DNA from: an uncultured bacterium
Lineage (GTDB): Bacteria; Planctomycetota; UBA1135; GCA-002686595
Direction of reading: 5' to 3'
DNA: 43,731 nucleotides
Assembly: GCA_937905825.1 (NCBI GenBank)
Contig: CALCXM010000111.1
Coordinates: 1 to 43,731 of the forward strand
The translations under genes were made by a program, and so were the position numbers. Numbering within the stretch: the first letter of the stretch is position 1; the number at the start of each line of letters is the position of its first letter. The notes beneath the pieces are model-generated. The model searched no databases. It saw nothing but the letters and a program-made list of their open reading frames with translations, and was not told the origin of the DNA. Shown piece after piece: positions 1-7,808 of the stretch.

Positions 1-765
1 ACCCAACGGGACAACCTGCGTCAGGCCGTGGCGGATCTATTCGCCGTGGTGAAGATGGTTCAAGACAACCTCAACGTGGACGGAGTCTCCAACCCCGCGA
101 CGAACGACTTTGATCCGGCGCGCATCCATTACGTGGGAATGTCTCTGGGGGCGATCGTTGGCAGCACCTTTCTGGCGGTGGATCAAGCGAGCGGTTCACC
201 GGCCATTCAAAGCGCCGTGCTCAACGTGCCGGCGGGCGGAATCCCGCGCTTCTTGGTGGCATCTCCAACCTACGGCCCAGCGGTCCTAGCGGGTTTGGCT
301 GCGGCGGGGCTTGAACCGGGAACGTCCGCCTACGATTCGTATCTGTTCGCGGTGCAAAGCACCATCGATTCCGGGGACCCGATCAACTTCGTGCCTGTGC
401 TTGCGGGAAGCGGTTTGCCGGTTCTGGCGCAAAAAGTGGTGGGGGGCGCGACCCCGGACTACTTGCCCGACCAGGTCATCCCGAATTCCGTGTCCGGGGC
501 TCCGCTCTCGGGAACGAACCCGATGCTAGCCATCTTGGGATTGACCACGGTGGACGAAACGACGGTGGGCGACAAGTTGGCGGTTGGATTCTCCAAAGGG
601 GTCCACAGCTCGCTCCTGGTCTCCGACCGGGACGGGATGATGGATGCTGGTAACGCGGCCACGACCGCTGAGATGCGAACGCAAATTGGAGCCTGGCTCG
701 CTGTGGCCGAGACGACTCCCGCACTGACGGTCACGGACCTGACCGTGATCGATGACGTGCCCTAA
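1..765 (+). CDS. Lipase-like alpha/beta hydrolase, C-terminal part (5' end outside window)
   Basis: The frame is open from base 1, so the gene begins upstream; the GTG at 28 is internal. About 254 residues are visible. The segment YVGMSLGAIVGSTFLA contains a GxSxG nucleophile elbow (GMSLG), and a histidine near the C-terminus (KGVHSSLL) followed by an Asp-rich turn is placed where the catalytic His of such hydrolases usually lies. The arrangement resembles extracellular bacterial lipases of the Pla-1/cef type, which hydrolyse lipid esters outside the cell. A signal peptide cannot be checked because the N-terminus is missing. Family call is moderately sure; substrate is unknown. A GC-rich hairpin follows the stop by about 15 bases. 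Confidence 0.65.
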   Translation, partial: TQRDNLRQAVADLFAVVKMVQDNLNVDGVSNPATNDFDPARIHYVGMSLGAIVGSTFLAVDQASGSPAIQSAVLNVPAGGIPRFLVASPTYGPAVLAGLAAAGLEPGTSAYDSYLFAVQSTIDSGDPINFVPVLAGSGLPVLAQKVVGGATPDYLPDQVIPNSVSGAPLSGTNPMLAILGLTTVDETTVGDKLAVGFSKGVHSSLLVSDRDGMMDAGNAATTAEMRTQIGAWLAVAETTPALTVTDLTVIDDVP

Positions 766-780
766 GGGACCATCAGCAAG

Positions 781-803
781 CCTGCGGCAGCGCTTGCCGC
801 AGG
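781..803 (+). terminator. Hairpin after the lipase-like gene
   Basis: A perfect 9-bp inverted repeat (CCTGCGGCA / TGCCGCAGG) with a 5-base loop lies 15 bases after the stop codon. No run of T follows (the next bases are mostly C), so an intrinsic terminator is only possible; it could instead protect the 3' end of the mRNA. Confidence 0.4.
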
Positions 804-855
804 CCCCATCCCCGTCGCCTGCAACCCCACGAATCACTTCACTCCCTTTCTGTCC

Positions 856-1599
856 ATGATGCGCAAGTCCTCTCTTCTCGGTCCGTTCTTCCTCGGGCTC
901 AGCTTCACCTCCTGTGCGACGATTCATCAGCCAGTGACCACGGCCCCCTGGGAGAATTTTGGCAAGGGAGCGACCACCGTGGGGCTCTCGAGTGGCTGGG
1001 CCTTCTACGGGGCAGACGCCCACGCAGTGGGGAAGTCCGGTGCCTTGCTCGGGGAAGAGGGCGATGACACCACCGACTTGAAGCCGAACTACGGGGCGGC
1101 CCTGAGCGTGCGTCACTTGGTCACGGACCAGGTGGCCTTGGGGGTCATCGTGGAGCACCGATCCTTCGATCCAGATCCGATCGCGCCGCTCTCGGCGACC
1201 TTGACCGCGGACAGCTTCGAGACTTGGCACTACATCCTGACGGGACGCTACTACCTGGACCCCTTCACGGAGTCGAAGCGTTGGCGCGCGTTCTTGGGTC
1301 TGGACCTCTCCTACATTCCCGACGTGCCCCTTGGGGATGTGTTGGTGGAGTACCCCAACGGCTTTCCGAGCGAAACCGTGAACGTCACCGGATCGGAGTA
1401 CTGGGCCCTTGGTGCGGTGGTCGGGGTGAGCTACCAGCTTTCCGACAATTGGTCCTGGGACCTTGCCACGTTCTACGAGTACGCGATCACCACCGGCAAC
1501 GCGACCGTGGCCTTTGACAGCTTGGGTGGCTCCACGGCGGAGATGGCCCTGCGGCCCGAGGGCTTGATCGTCGCGACGGGAGTGACCTACGCCTTCTAG
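856..1599 (+). CDS. Outer-membrane beta-barrel-like protein, possibly lipidated
   Basis: 247 residues starting at ATG 856. The N-terminus is a signal sequence (hydrophobic residues about 7-18) ending in LSFTSC, a plausible lipobox with Cys20. The rest alternates short aromatic-rich strands (for example YGAALSVRHL, WHYILTGRYYL, WRAFLGLDLSYI, YWALGAVVGVSYQL) and ends in a C-terminal phenylalanine (VTYAF), the classic signature of outer-membrane barrels recognised by the Bam machinery. Size and strand pattern are like small OmpW or general outer-membrane beta-barrel-domain proteins. A lipidated barrel would be unusual, so either the lipobox is fortuitous or the barrel is anchored. Function unknown. 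Confidence 0.6.
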   Translation: MMRKSSLLGPFFLGLSFTSCATIHQPVTTAPWENFGKGATTVGLSSGWAFYGADAHAVGKSGALLGEEGDDTTDLKPNYGAALSVRHLVTDQVALGVIVEHRSFDPDPIAPLSATLTADSFETWHYILTGRYYLDPFTESKRWRAFLGLDLSYIPDVPLGDVLVEYPNGFPSETVNVTGSEYWALGAVVGVSYQLSDNWSWDLATFYEYAITTGNATVAFDSLGGSTAEMALRPEGLIVATGVTYAF

Positions 1600-1689
1600 C
1601 GGAACCTCCTGGGGAAGCTCGCGCGAGTTGGCTACAGGGGTCGCGAGCTAGCTGCGGGCCGCTGAGCAACGCAGCCCAGGTAGTTGTCC

Positions 1690-3042
1690 CTAGGTGCCGT
1701 CCGAGCGCTTGAAGGCGACACCGAGTCCCAAGCCCACGGCGATCCAAATGGCTGAGATCGGCATGGCGGCCAGGGCCAGTGCGCCCAAGCCGAGGCCGAG
1801 GCTTTTCATGGCACCCGTGGTCGCGGCTCCCATGGCATCCCCCGCCCGGGGCATCGAGACGTCGATCAGGTTCTTCGCCTTGTACTTCTCTTCGGCGGGC
1901 AGAACCGTGTAGAGCATTTCACGCACCGGTTTGGAGACCCCGTAGCCCAGTGCTCGACGGAAGACCTGGAAGACCATTAGCGCGCTCAACATGCTCGCCC
2001 CCTCGAACCATCCTGAGCTCAGCAGCAGGAACCCGACGGCTGTGTAGACGGGCAAGAGGACGAGCACAGGCCCGGCACCAAACCACTTCATCAAGCGCGC
2101 GGTCACGCCAGCTTGAAAGACGAAGGTGACCGCGTTCGTCCAAAAGTCGATGTTGGCAAAGATCTGGGTGCGCAGCTCTTCGCTGCTCGCGGCCCGTTCC
2201 ACCACCTGGCCCTGGATCATGTAGGTGAAGGTCGAAGAGAGGCCGTAGAGCACCATGTAGCTGCTGATGCCGATCAAGTACGGCGAGCGCCCAATGGCTT
2301 GAAAACCGGCCCAACGGCTGCCCCCGATTGCCAGGTCCGCGCGCGCGTGCAAGCCATCCAGTTGAGCCTCTCCAGAATCGGGCCCCGCTGCAAAGCGGCG
2401 ATGAATAGCGAGGGCCGTGCGCGTGGCCGCCTCGATCAGCAGGATCGAGATCAGCACCAAGTTGGCCGGACCGAGCACACCGACCAAGTTGCCGGTGATC
2501 GAGGATCCGAGCAAGGCGCCCAGGGATCCACCCATGGCAATCGTCGCGAACAAGCGCACGGCCCGCGCGCGATCGAACAGGTCGGCCATCAAGCTCCAGA
2601 AGAGCGAGACCATGAACAGGTTGGCCACGCTCAAGAAGACGTAGAACCCGCGGCTGGCCCAGACCAGCCCGGTTCCTTGCAGGTTCTCGAGGGCCAGGTA
2701 GAACAGCAAGAGCAGTCCGATCAGCCCGCGATAGACGAGCGGAATGAAACGGCTGCGGGGCATGCGTGCCACCAAATTAGAGTAGAGCGGGTTGAGCACC
2801 ATGCTGGTGGCCAAGACCGTCATCATCAAGTACGGCAAGAGCTCCGAGCCCGCGTGAATGCCCACCGTCTCGCGTAAGGGCCGCAGGATGTAGTAGCCGG
2901 TCAGCAGGAGCGCGTAGCAGGCGATCCCGAGGAGCAAGGGTCCGACCTCCTCTGGGCGCACGTCCACCAAGCGCGTCAAGGCGCGCTGCAACCCGGAAGC
3001 ACGCGGGGCTTGTGGAGGGGGAGGGACTTCGCTGGAACTCAT
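1690..3042 (-). CDS. ATP/ADP-translocase (Tlc)-like MFS carrier
   Basis: 450 residues with about 10-12 hydrophobic segments. The first membrane segment carries GYYILRPLRETVG, followed by RSRFIPLVYR and SLFWSLMADLF...RLFATIAMGGSLGALLGS. These are hallmarks of the COG3202-type NTP/NDP-exchange transporter relatives found in free-living bacteria. Experimentally known members in obligate intracellular bacteria and plastids exchange ATP for ADP; the substrate of free-living homologues is not established, so nucleotide transport is only an inference. Starts at ATG 3042, with an AAGAAG stretch just upstream. Convergent with the barrel gene across a 90-base gap that contains a weak 7-bp inverted repeat (1617-1623/1642-1648). 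Confidence 0.75.
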   Translation of the reverse strand: MSSSEVPPPPQAPRASGLQRALTRLVDVRPEEVGPLLLGIACYALLLTGYYILRPLRETVGIHAGSELLPYLMMTVLATSMVLNPLYSNLVARMPRSRFIPLVYRGLIGLLLLFYLALENLQGTGLVWASRGFYVFLSVANLFMVSLFWSLMADLFDRARAVRLFATIAMGGSLGALLGSSITGNLVGVLGPANLVLISILLIEAATRTALAIHRRFAAGPDSGEAQLDGLHARADLAIGGSRWAGFQAIGRSPYLIGISSYMVLYGLSSTFTYMIQGQVVERAASSEELRTQIFANIDFWTNAVTFVFQAGVTARLMKWFGAGPVLVLLPVYTAVGFLLLSSGWFEGASMLSALMVFQVFRRALGYGVSKPVREMLYTVLPAEEKYKAKNLIDVSMPRAGDAMGAATTGAMKSLGLGLGALALAAMPISAIWIAVGLGLGVAFKRSDGT

Positions 3043-3056
3043 AGGCTTCTTGAAAG

Positions 3057-3098
3057 AAGAGGGGCTGCGCCACCGCGAACGGTAGCACAGCCCCTCTT
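3057..3098 (-). terminator. Strong hairpin terminator between radical SAM gene and carrier gene
   Basis: An 11-bp perfect inverted repeat (AAGAGGGGCTG at 3057-3067, CAGCCCCTCTT at 3088-3098) with a 20-base loop lies 20 bases beyond the stop of the minus-strand radical SAM gene. On the minus strand it is followed by CTTTC, and on the plus strand by GTCTTTT, so it could act both ways. It separates the radical SAM transcript from the downstream carrier gene. Confidence 0.7.
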
Positions 3099-3118
3099 GT
3101 CTTTTGAGTCCCTAGGGA

Positions 3119-4660
3119 TCAGTCCATGTGCGCCATGACGCGCTCATCACCCATCTTCAGGCGGTTGGCGAGCTTGCCGACGACCTTGCCGCCAACAGCA
3201 CCCACCACGAGCAGGAAACCCTTTGCGGCAACACGCTTGGTGAAGTCGAAGGGGGCCCAGACGCCCAGGGAGTTGTGCCCTTGGGCGCGGTTGTAGAGGA
3301 TGTTCTGCTCGGTCACGAGCCACTCGCTGTACAGCATGTACATGATCAAGAGCGGCTTGGCCAAAAGACGGCTAGGCAGGGTCTTCTTGGCAAAGGGCAG
3401 CATGAACGGGAAACGCACGAGGATCGGGAACCACTTGTGCAGGTTCTCGACCGCTTGCTTGTTGTCAATCTCGGCCGAAGCCTCACGGTTGAACTTGGCG
3501 GGGAAGTCGTCGTAGTTGGCGACCGCGATGCCCATGTTCTTGGTGATGTCGTTGAGCTCGAACTCCGGGTAGGGCTGAACGATCGAGCACAGGGGGTGAT
3601 CCACCTTGCACTCCACGTTGAGCAGCACCGTGTCGATGTCCTCTTGCAGAGTCGCGCCGGGTCCACCGAGCATGTTCAAGGAGCCCAAGCGAATGCCGTG
3701 CTTCTTGATCCACTTGGAGGCGTTGACCAGGTGCGAGGTCTCCGTGTTCTTCTTGTAGATCTCGTTGCGCATCTTGTCGTTGGCCGCTTCGAAAGCGATC
3801 CGCGCGTAGATGCAGCCGGCGCTGGCCAGCTTCTCGATGTGAGCTTCCTTCGTCATGTTCGCCATCAAAATGACGTCGAAGGGGATGCCGACTTCTTTGG
3901 GCCAGCGCTCGCAGAACTCATCCAGCCAGTCCGTGCGCAGGTTGAAGATGTCGTCGAGGAAGTGAACGAAGCGCAGGGGATACTTCGCACGAATCTCGAG
4001 GGCTTCCGCGATCACGTGGTCCACGGAACGCTTGCGAACGTACTGGGCGTTGCGCGCGCCGTAGATCTTGCCACGCATGGCGTGGTGGAAGCAGAAGGTG
4101 CAGCTCATCGGGCAGCCGCGCTGGGTCACGATGACCTTGCGTGGGCTGTTGGCGTAGAGCGGCTGGGCGTCATAGATCACCGTGCGGTCGGGCTGGCCGA
4201 TGCCGTCGAGATCCTGAATCAAGGGCCGCAAGGGGTTCTTGACGATCTCGCCTTTCTCGTCGGCGTAGCACAGGTTCTGAATGTCGTGCCAATCTTCGCC
4301 AGCTTCGAGGGCGTTGCACAGATCAACGATGGCTCCTTCGCCCTCGCCGATGCAAACCGCGTCGATGTCCGGGTCCTTGACGCAGTCGGGCACGAAGGTG
4401 ACGTGCGGGCCGCCCATGATCGAGAAGAACTTGAACTTGCTCTTGAGCAGTCGGTTGACGTCGTAGATCGGACGGTGGTTACCGGTCATCAAGGACCAAG
4501 TGATCACGTCGGGGGCGTAGTCCTCGATCTTCTTCAGCCAGGCGGGATCTGGCACGAAGACCGAGATCATCTCATGCCCGGCATCCTTGAGGACGCGGGA
4601 CAGATACATCGGACCAAGCATTTCTTGGGGCAGGGTCCGGGTGATGTGCAGAACTTTCAC
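3119..4660 (-). CDS. B12-binding-type radical SAM protein
   Basis: 513 residues from ATG 4660. Residues about 1-130 form a Rossmann-like cobalamin-binding-type domain (MGGPHVTFVPD and IGEGEG motifs), but I see no DxHxxG base-off motif. The radical SAM core follows, with RGCPMSCTFC giving the CxxxCxxC cluster ligands Cys183, Cys187 and Cys190, and LDDIFNLR in the barrel. Such proteins usually carry out methylations or rearrangements on lipids, tetrapyrroles or natural products; the substrate cannot be read here. The C-terminal 100 residues are hydrophobic and basic (RFPFMLPFAKK, LLIMYMLYSEWL), which suggests membrane association and a lipid-like substrate. It stands alone: a terminator follows it, and the divergent neighbour is an unrelated membrane protein. 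Confidence 0.85.
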   Translation of the reverse strand: MKVLHITRTLPQEMLGPMYLSRVLKDAGHEMISVFVPDPAWLKKIEDYAPDVITWSLMTGNHRPIYDVNRLLKSKFKFFSIMGGPHVTFVPDCVKDPDIDAVCIGEGEGAIVDLCNALEAGEDWHDIQNLCYADEKGEIVKNPLRPLIQDLDGIGQPDRTVIYDAQPLYANSPRKVIVTQRGCPMSCTFCFHHAMRGKIYGARNAQYVRKRSVDHVIAEALEIRAKYPLRFVHFLDDIFNLRTDWLDEFCERWPKEVGIPFDVILMANMTKEAHIEKLASAGCIYARIAFEAANDKMRNEIYKKNTETSHLVNASKWIKKHGIRLGSLNMLGGPGATLQEDIDTVLLNVECKVDHPLCSIVQPYPEFELNDITKNMGIAVANYDDFPAKFNREASAEIDNKQAVENLHKWFPILVRFPFMLPFAKKTLPSRLLAKPLLIMYMLYSEWLVTEQNILYNRAQGHNSLGVWAPFDFTKRVAAKGFLLVVGAVGGKVVGKLANRLKMGDERVMAHMD

Positions 4661-4919
4661 GACAGTGGTTGTTTGGACGAGGATGCGGTGAAGGAGAAGA
4701 AAGCGTAGCCAGGGCGCCCGATTCGGGCAGCTAACCTGTGGGGCTCTTCTACACTCTAATCCCTAGATCGGGCAGCGGAGGTGACGAGACCGGAGGAATC
4801 TCACGGAAACGGAAGGTTTCTTCCTGGGCCCCTTCACGCGAGGGGACTCGTCGCCACGTTTTTTGCTAGCTCGGGGTGGTCGGGGGCAGCTGCGCGGGGT
4901 AGAAGACCGGGCAATAACG

Positions 4920-5654
4920 ATGAGAATGTCCACTTACTACCTGTCGCTGCTCGGGCTCTCCATCCTGGGTCTGGTGGCCTCTGCCCTCGCTGGGGTCCTG
5001 GGGGCCCCGATGCACCTGACGATCGCCCTGCCGACGGCCATGATCGTGGTCATGACTCACAGCATGGTGGTGGTGTTCATCCTGATCGGGACCCGCTTGG
5101 TGCGTGAAGGGGTCGACAATTGCGGCTTGCCCAAGGACTTCCTCGGGCGCAGCAATGTCTACTTCAAACAGGTCAGCGGACTGTTCCTGACCGTCGGGGG
5201 TGCCTTTTCGATCGTGGCTGCGGCGGTCCTGGGCTACGGCAACCGAGCCTTTGGTTTTCCGCCGGAGGTGCACCTCTTGGCAGGCCTCGGGGCGGCGGGG
5301 GTGACCTTCCTCGCGATTCCCTTCGAGTACGGTTACTTGAAGCGCATGGAGGGCCTGCTCGACGAGACGCGCGCCACCTTGGCAGCGGACGACGCCCGGC
5401 GAGCTGCTGAAGGGATCCCGGCCGTGGACGCGAACCACGAGCCCTACAAGGACAGTCCCTCGCACGTTGGGGCCTTTGTCACCATGGCGCCGATCTGCGT
5501 GTACCTCTATCAGGTGTTGGTGCTGTGGCGCGGCGACTTTGAGCGCGTTGACATCCACCCCTACATCGAGATCTGTGCGCTGGGTGTGTTCCTCTGGTTT
5601 CGCGGGCGCAAGGCCGAAGCCTCCGAACCGAGCGCGAAGGATTCAGCCCAGTAG
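4920..5654 (+). CDS. Polytopic inner-membrane protein of unknown function
   Basis: I place the start at ATG 4920, giving 244 residues beginning MRMSTYYLSLLG. The frame is open from TTG 4863, but the extra residues are Arg/Gly-rich and do not look like protein. A second ATG at 4926 is equally possible. Five or six hydrophobic segments are visible (about residues 6-28, 34-60, 82-105, 115-138, 178-200, 212-228). The cytoplasmic-looking loop between the fourth and fifth carries KRMEGLLDETRATLAADDARRA, a charged helix. I do not recognise the family. The gene is divergent from the radical SAM gene and convergent with yciB, 38 bases apart. Confidence 0.65.
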   Translation: MRMSTYYLSLLGLSILGLVASALAGVLGAPMHLTIALPTAMIVVMTHSMVVVFILIGTRLVREGVDNCGLPKDFLGRSNVYFKQVSGLFLTVGGAFSIVAAAVLGYGNRAFGFPPEVHLLAGLGAAGVTFLAIPFEYGYLKRMEGLLDETRATLAADDARRAAEGIPAVDANHEPYKDSPSHVGAFVTMAPICVYLYQVLVLWRGDFERVDIHPYIEICALGVFLWFRGRKAEASEPSAKDSAQ

Positions 5655-5692
5655 GACCCGGGCTGCTGGTCCGGCCTTGCTTGCTGGGGGCT

Positions 5693-6334
5693 CTATTCCT
5701 GGGGGGGCGTGGAGCCCTCGGGTACCAACTCGTGGCGCTTCATGAGGCCCATCTGAGACATGGTGAAAACGAAGGTCATGGGCAAGAGTCCCCAGACCTT
5801 GAAGACCATCCACGTATCCCACGACTGGGTAAGGCGCACGACTTCGTTGCAGCTGGCCATGAAGAGGAAGAACAACGCCCAGCGGATGGTCAGCTTGCGC
5901 CAGCCATCCTCGTCCATCGGCATGCTCATGCCGAATAGGCTCTTGAGGAACAGCTTGCCCCGCAGCAGTCCGCCGAACAAAAGCGCGGCGAAAATCAGGC
6001 TCGCCACCGTGGGCTTGAGCTGGATGAAGACCTTGTCTTCCAAGAGGATCGTGAGTCCGCCAAAGGAGCCCACGAGCACCGCGGTGAACACGGACATCCA
6101 GGGCACCTTGCGCTCCAGGCGCCAAGCCAGTGGCAGGGCCACGAGGATCGCGATCACGAACCCCTTCGTGGCGTAGACCACCCGGGCCAGAGTCTCGTCG
6201 GAGGTTTCTCCCTCCGTACGGCCCGAGGAGTTCAGGACGAAGTACAGAACGAGCGGCCCCAGCTCCAAAAAGAGCTTGAGCAGTGCTTTTCCCGCGGGCG
6301 GTTGGTCGGTTGGAGAGGGAGTTTCGGTGGTCAT
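5693..6334 (-). CDS. yciB: Inner-membrane-spanning protein YciB / septation protein IspZ
   Basis: 213 residues from ATG 6334 (beginning MTTETPSPTDQ). The frame continues upstream to 6394, but that extension is not hydrophobic and overlaps the promoter-like region. Family features: LFLELGPLVLYFVL in the first segment, EDKVFIQLKPTV in the middle loop, WALFFLFMASCNEVVR, and DTWMVFKVWGLLPMTFVFTMSQ near the C-terminus, across about five membrane segments. IspZ/YciB proteins are inner-membrane proteins linked to septation and envelope synthesis in enterics and Shigella; their biochemical role is unsettled. The segment before the first helix is a short polar tail. A TAGAAT hexamer (6369-6364) lies 30 bases upstream and could be its -10 box. 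Confidence 0.85.
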   Translation of the reverse strand: MTTETPSPTDQPPAGKALLKLFLELGPLVLYFVLNSSGRTEGETSDETLARVVYATKGFVIAILVALPLAWRLERKVPWMSVFTAVLVGSFGGLTILLEDKVFIQLKPTVASLIFAALLFGGLLRGKLFLKSLFGMSMPMDEDGWRKLTIRWALFFLFMASCNEVVRLTQSWDTWMVFKVWGLLPMTFVFTMSQMGLMKRHELVPEGSTPPQE

Positions 6335-6474
6335 GTGCGTTTTTTGAGCAGAATCGGCGGGGAATTCTACTGCCTGGGCTGGCACCCGAGGCACGGGTCG
6401 CTATGATTCTCCGCTCATTCATTGCCCAAATCCGGAGCCCATCTCCGGAGCCCAGACGCCTGGAGTAGAGACCC

Positions 6475-6600
6475 ATGAAGGTCAAAGTTAGAAACAGCAA
6501 ATCAAAGGTCGCCAAAAAGTTCGGCTTCCTGACTCGCCAGAAAACCGCAAACGGTCGCAAGATCAACCGGCGTCAACGACGTCGTCACGGCAAGATCTAG
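6475..6600 (+). CDS. rpmH: Divergent 50S ribosomal protein bL34
   Basis: A 41-codon reading frame, ATG 6475 to TAG. The product begins MKVKVRNSKSKVAKKFGF and ends in INRRQRRRHGKI; 19 of 41 residues are Lys, Arg or His. The core matches bL34: a basic N-terminus, KKFGFLTRQ where most bL34 have HGFRxRM, then NGRKI followed by an Arg-rich tail. Length is right (bL34 is usually 44-50). bL34 sits in domain III of 23S rRNA in the large subunit. In most bacteria rpmH is followed by rnpA; here it is alone, between divergent yciB and a convergent rhomboid gene. A TATGAT hexamer (6402-6407) upstream could be its -10, and a strong hairpin follows the stop. Confidence 0.7.
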   Translation: MKVKVRNSKSKVAKKFGFLTRQKTANGRKINRRQRRRHGKI

Positions 6601-6642
6601 CTCTGCCTCGCGCGCCATTGGGCGTGCACACAAACCACAAAC

Positions 6643-6686
6643 ACTTCACGACGCCGCGCCGGACCTCCGGCGGGGCGTCGTGAAGT
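6643..6686 (+). terminator. Strong bidirectional hairpin between rpmH and rhomboid gene
   Basis: A 13-bp perfect outer stem (ACTTCACGACGCC at 6643-6655, GGCGTCGTGAAGT at 6674-6686) is topped, after one mismatch, by a 6-bp inner stem (6657-6662/6667-6672) and a 4-base loop. It lies 43 bases after the rpmH stop. On the minus strand it is followed by a GT-rich, T-containing stretch, so it may also end the rhomboid transcript, whose stop is about 115 bases away. Confidence 0.7.
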
Positions 6687-6800
6687 CGTTGGGCGCTAGT
6701 TTTGCCTTGGCGGTGTCTCCAGCAGTGCCCTCCACCGCTGGCATCGACAGCGGGGCATCCGGCGCGGCGCGCGCATGGCCAACTCGCGCAGGCGGCTCGC

Positions 6801-7808
6801 TTAGTTCGCGAAAGCGAGCGCCAGGGCCCAGGCGCCGAGGGCGCAGAGGGGAGTGATCCAGACCGCCGCCACTTCCATGGCCGGGCTCAAGTGTCCCTTC
6901 TGCTTGAGGCGCCAAAGGATCCCGCCGAGCACGATTCCGCAAGCGAAGCCGGCAATGTGCGCGCCGACGTCCGTGTTGTCATCGACTGGCCGCTCCATGC
7001 CTTTGAACGGGTTGTAGGAAACGCCGCCCATGCCGTTCCAGCCGAGCAAAATGATTCCGGCGATCAGGGGCACCCAACGCTTGGCTTGGTCCTTGCCACT
7101 GATCAACTTGCGTGACCACTGCACTGCGGTCAGGCTACCGAGGGCGGCGAAGACTGCGGTGGACGCGCCCAGGGAACGCAAGTCCGGTCCAGCGATGTAG
7201 GCGTTCAGCAGATTGCCGAGGGCTCCGCCGAAGAGCACGAGAAACCAGCACCATGCCGTTCCGATCGCTTGCTGCAAGAGCACCACGAAGAGAGCTCCGA
7301 AAGCCAAGTTGCTGGCGATGTGTTTGAGGTCCGCGTGCAGGAAGAGGGCCGTGAAGGGACGCCACAGCTCTCCTTCGCGAACCAGCGCGCCATCCACGGC
7401 GCCGGCTCTTGGCCAGGAAATGCCCAAGGCCCCCGCGGTGGCTAGCACATGGAACAGCGCGAGCACCGCAGCCCACAAGAGCGCCGTCGTCAGGGCACCC
7501 GCGCGCGGCGGCAACAGCACCTCCGGCTTGCGCGCCAGGGGATTCTCCCGGTGGTAATTCGAGAGTTCATCCAGCGCATCCCGGGCTCGATCCGCCGGGC
7601 ACAAGATCCACTGTTGATGTTGGTTGCCAACGACCCGGTGGGGGATGCCCACGGAGTTCAACACGAGGGAGAGTTCTCTCACCAGCGTGCCGTCGGGGGC
7701 TCTCAAAATTTCTACTTCGTCCAAGGTTGCGAGCGGTTGTCCGCTGCATGGAGCGGGAGGTAGGGCCGGAATGGGGGCATGATTGGGATTCCGGCCGCCA
7801 AGGTTCAA
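6801..7808 (-). CDS. Rhomboid family intramembrane serine protease with N-terminal extension
   Basis: The frame is open back to 8210, but that part lies inside the dcd gene. I place the start at TTG 7808, overlapping the dcd stop (TTG and TGA share two bases), which gives 335 residues; a later TTG at 7724 is an alternative. Residues about 28-90 form a small soluble domain (ILRAPDG...HRVVGNQHQQWILC), as in rhomboids with a cytoplasmic N-domain. Six or so membrane segments follow, with HADLKHIASNLAFG, the serine motif LGASTAVFAALG (Ser216) and GAHIAGFACG (His284), the rhomboid catalytic dyad. Rhomboids cleave transmembrane substrates. Coupling to dcd translation is likely from the overlap; a functional link to dcd is not implied. 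Confidence 0.8.
   Translation of the reverse strand: MNLGGRNPNHAPIPALPPAPCSGQPLATLDEVEILRAPDGTLVRELSLVLNSVGIPHRVVGNQHQQWILCPADRARDALDELSNYHRENPLARKPEVLLPPRAGALTTALLWAAVLALFHVLATAGALGISWPRAGAVDGALVREGELWRPFTALFLHADLKHIASNLAFGALFVVLLQQAIGTAWCWFLVLFGGALGNLLNAYIAGPDLRSLGASTAVFAALGSLTAVQWSRKLISGKDQAKRWVPLIAGIILLGWNGMGGVSYNPFKGMERPVDDNTDVGAHIAGFACGIVLGGILWRLKQKGHLSPAMEVAAVWITPLCALGAWALALAFAN

Noticed and set aside
1617..1648. 7-bp inverted repeat between the barrel and carrier genes as a terminator
   Set aside because: Loop of 18 bases and no T-run; too weak to call.
3128..4708. 526-residue open frame on the plus strand opposite the radical SAM gene
   Set aside because: Composition is Val/Asp/His-rich without domains; it is the antisense shadow of a GC-rich gene with complete catalytic motifs.
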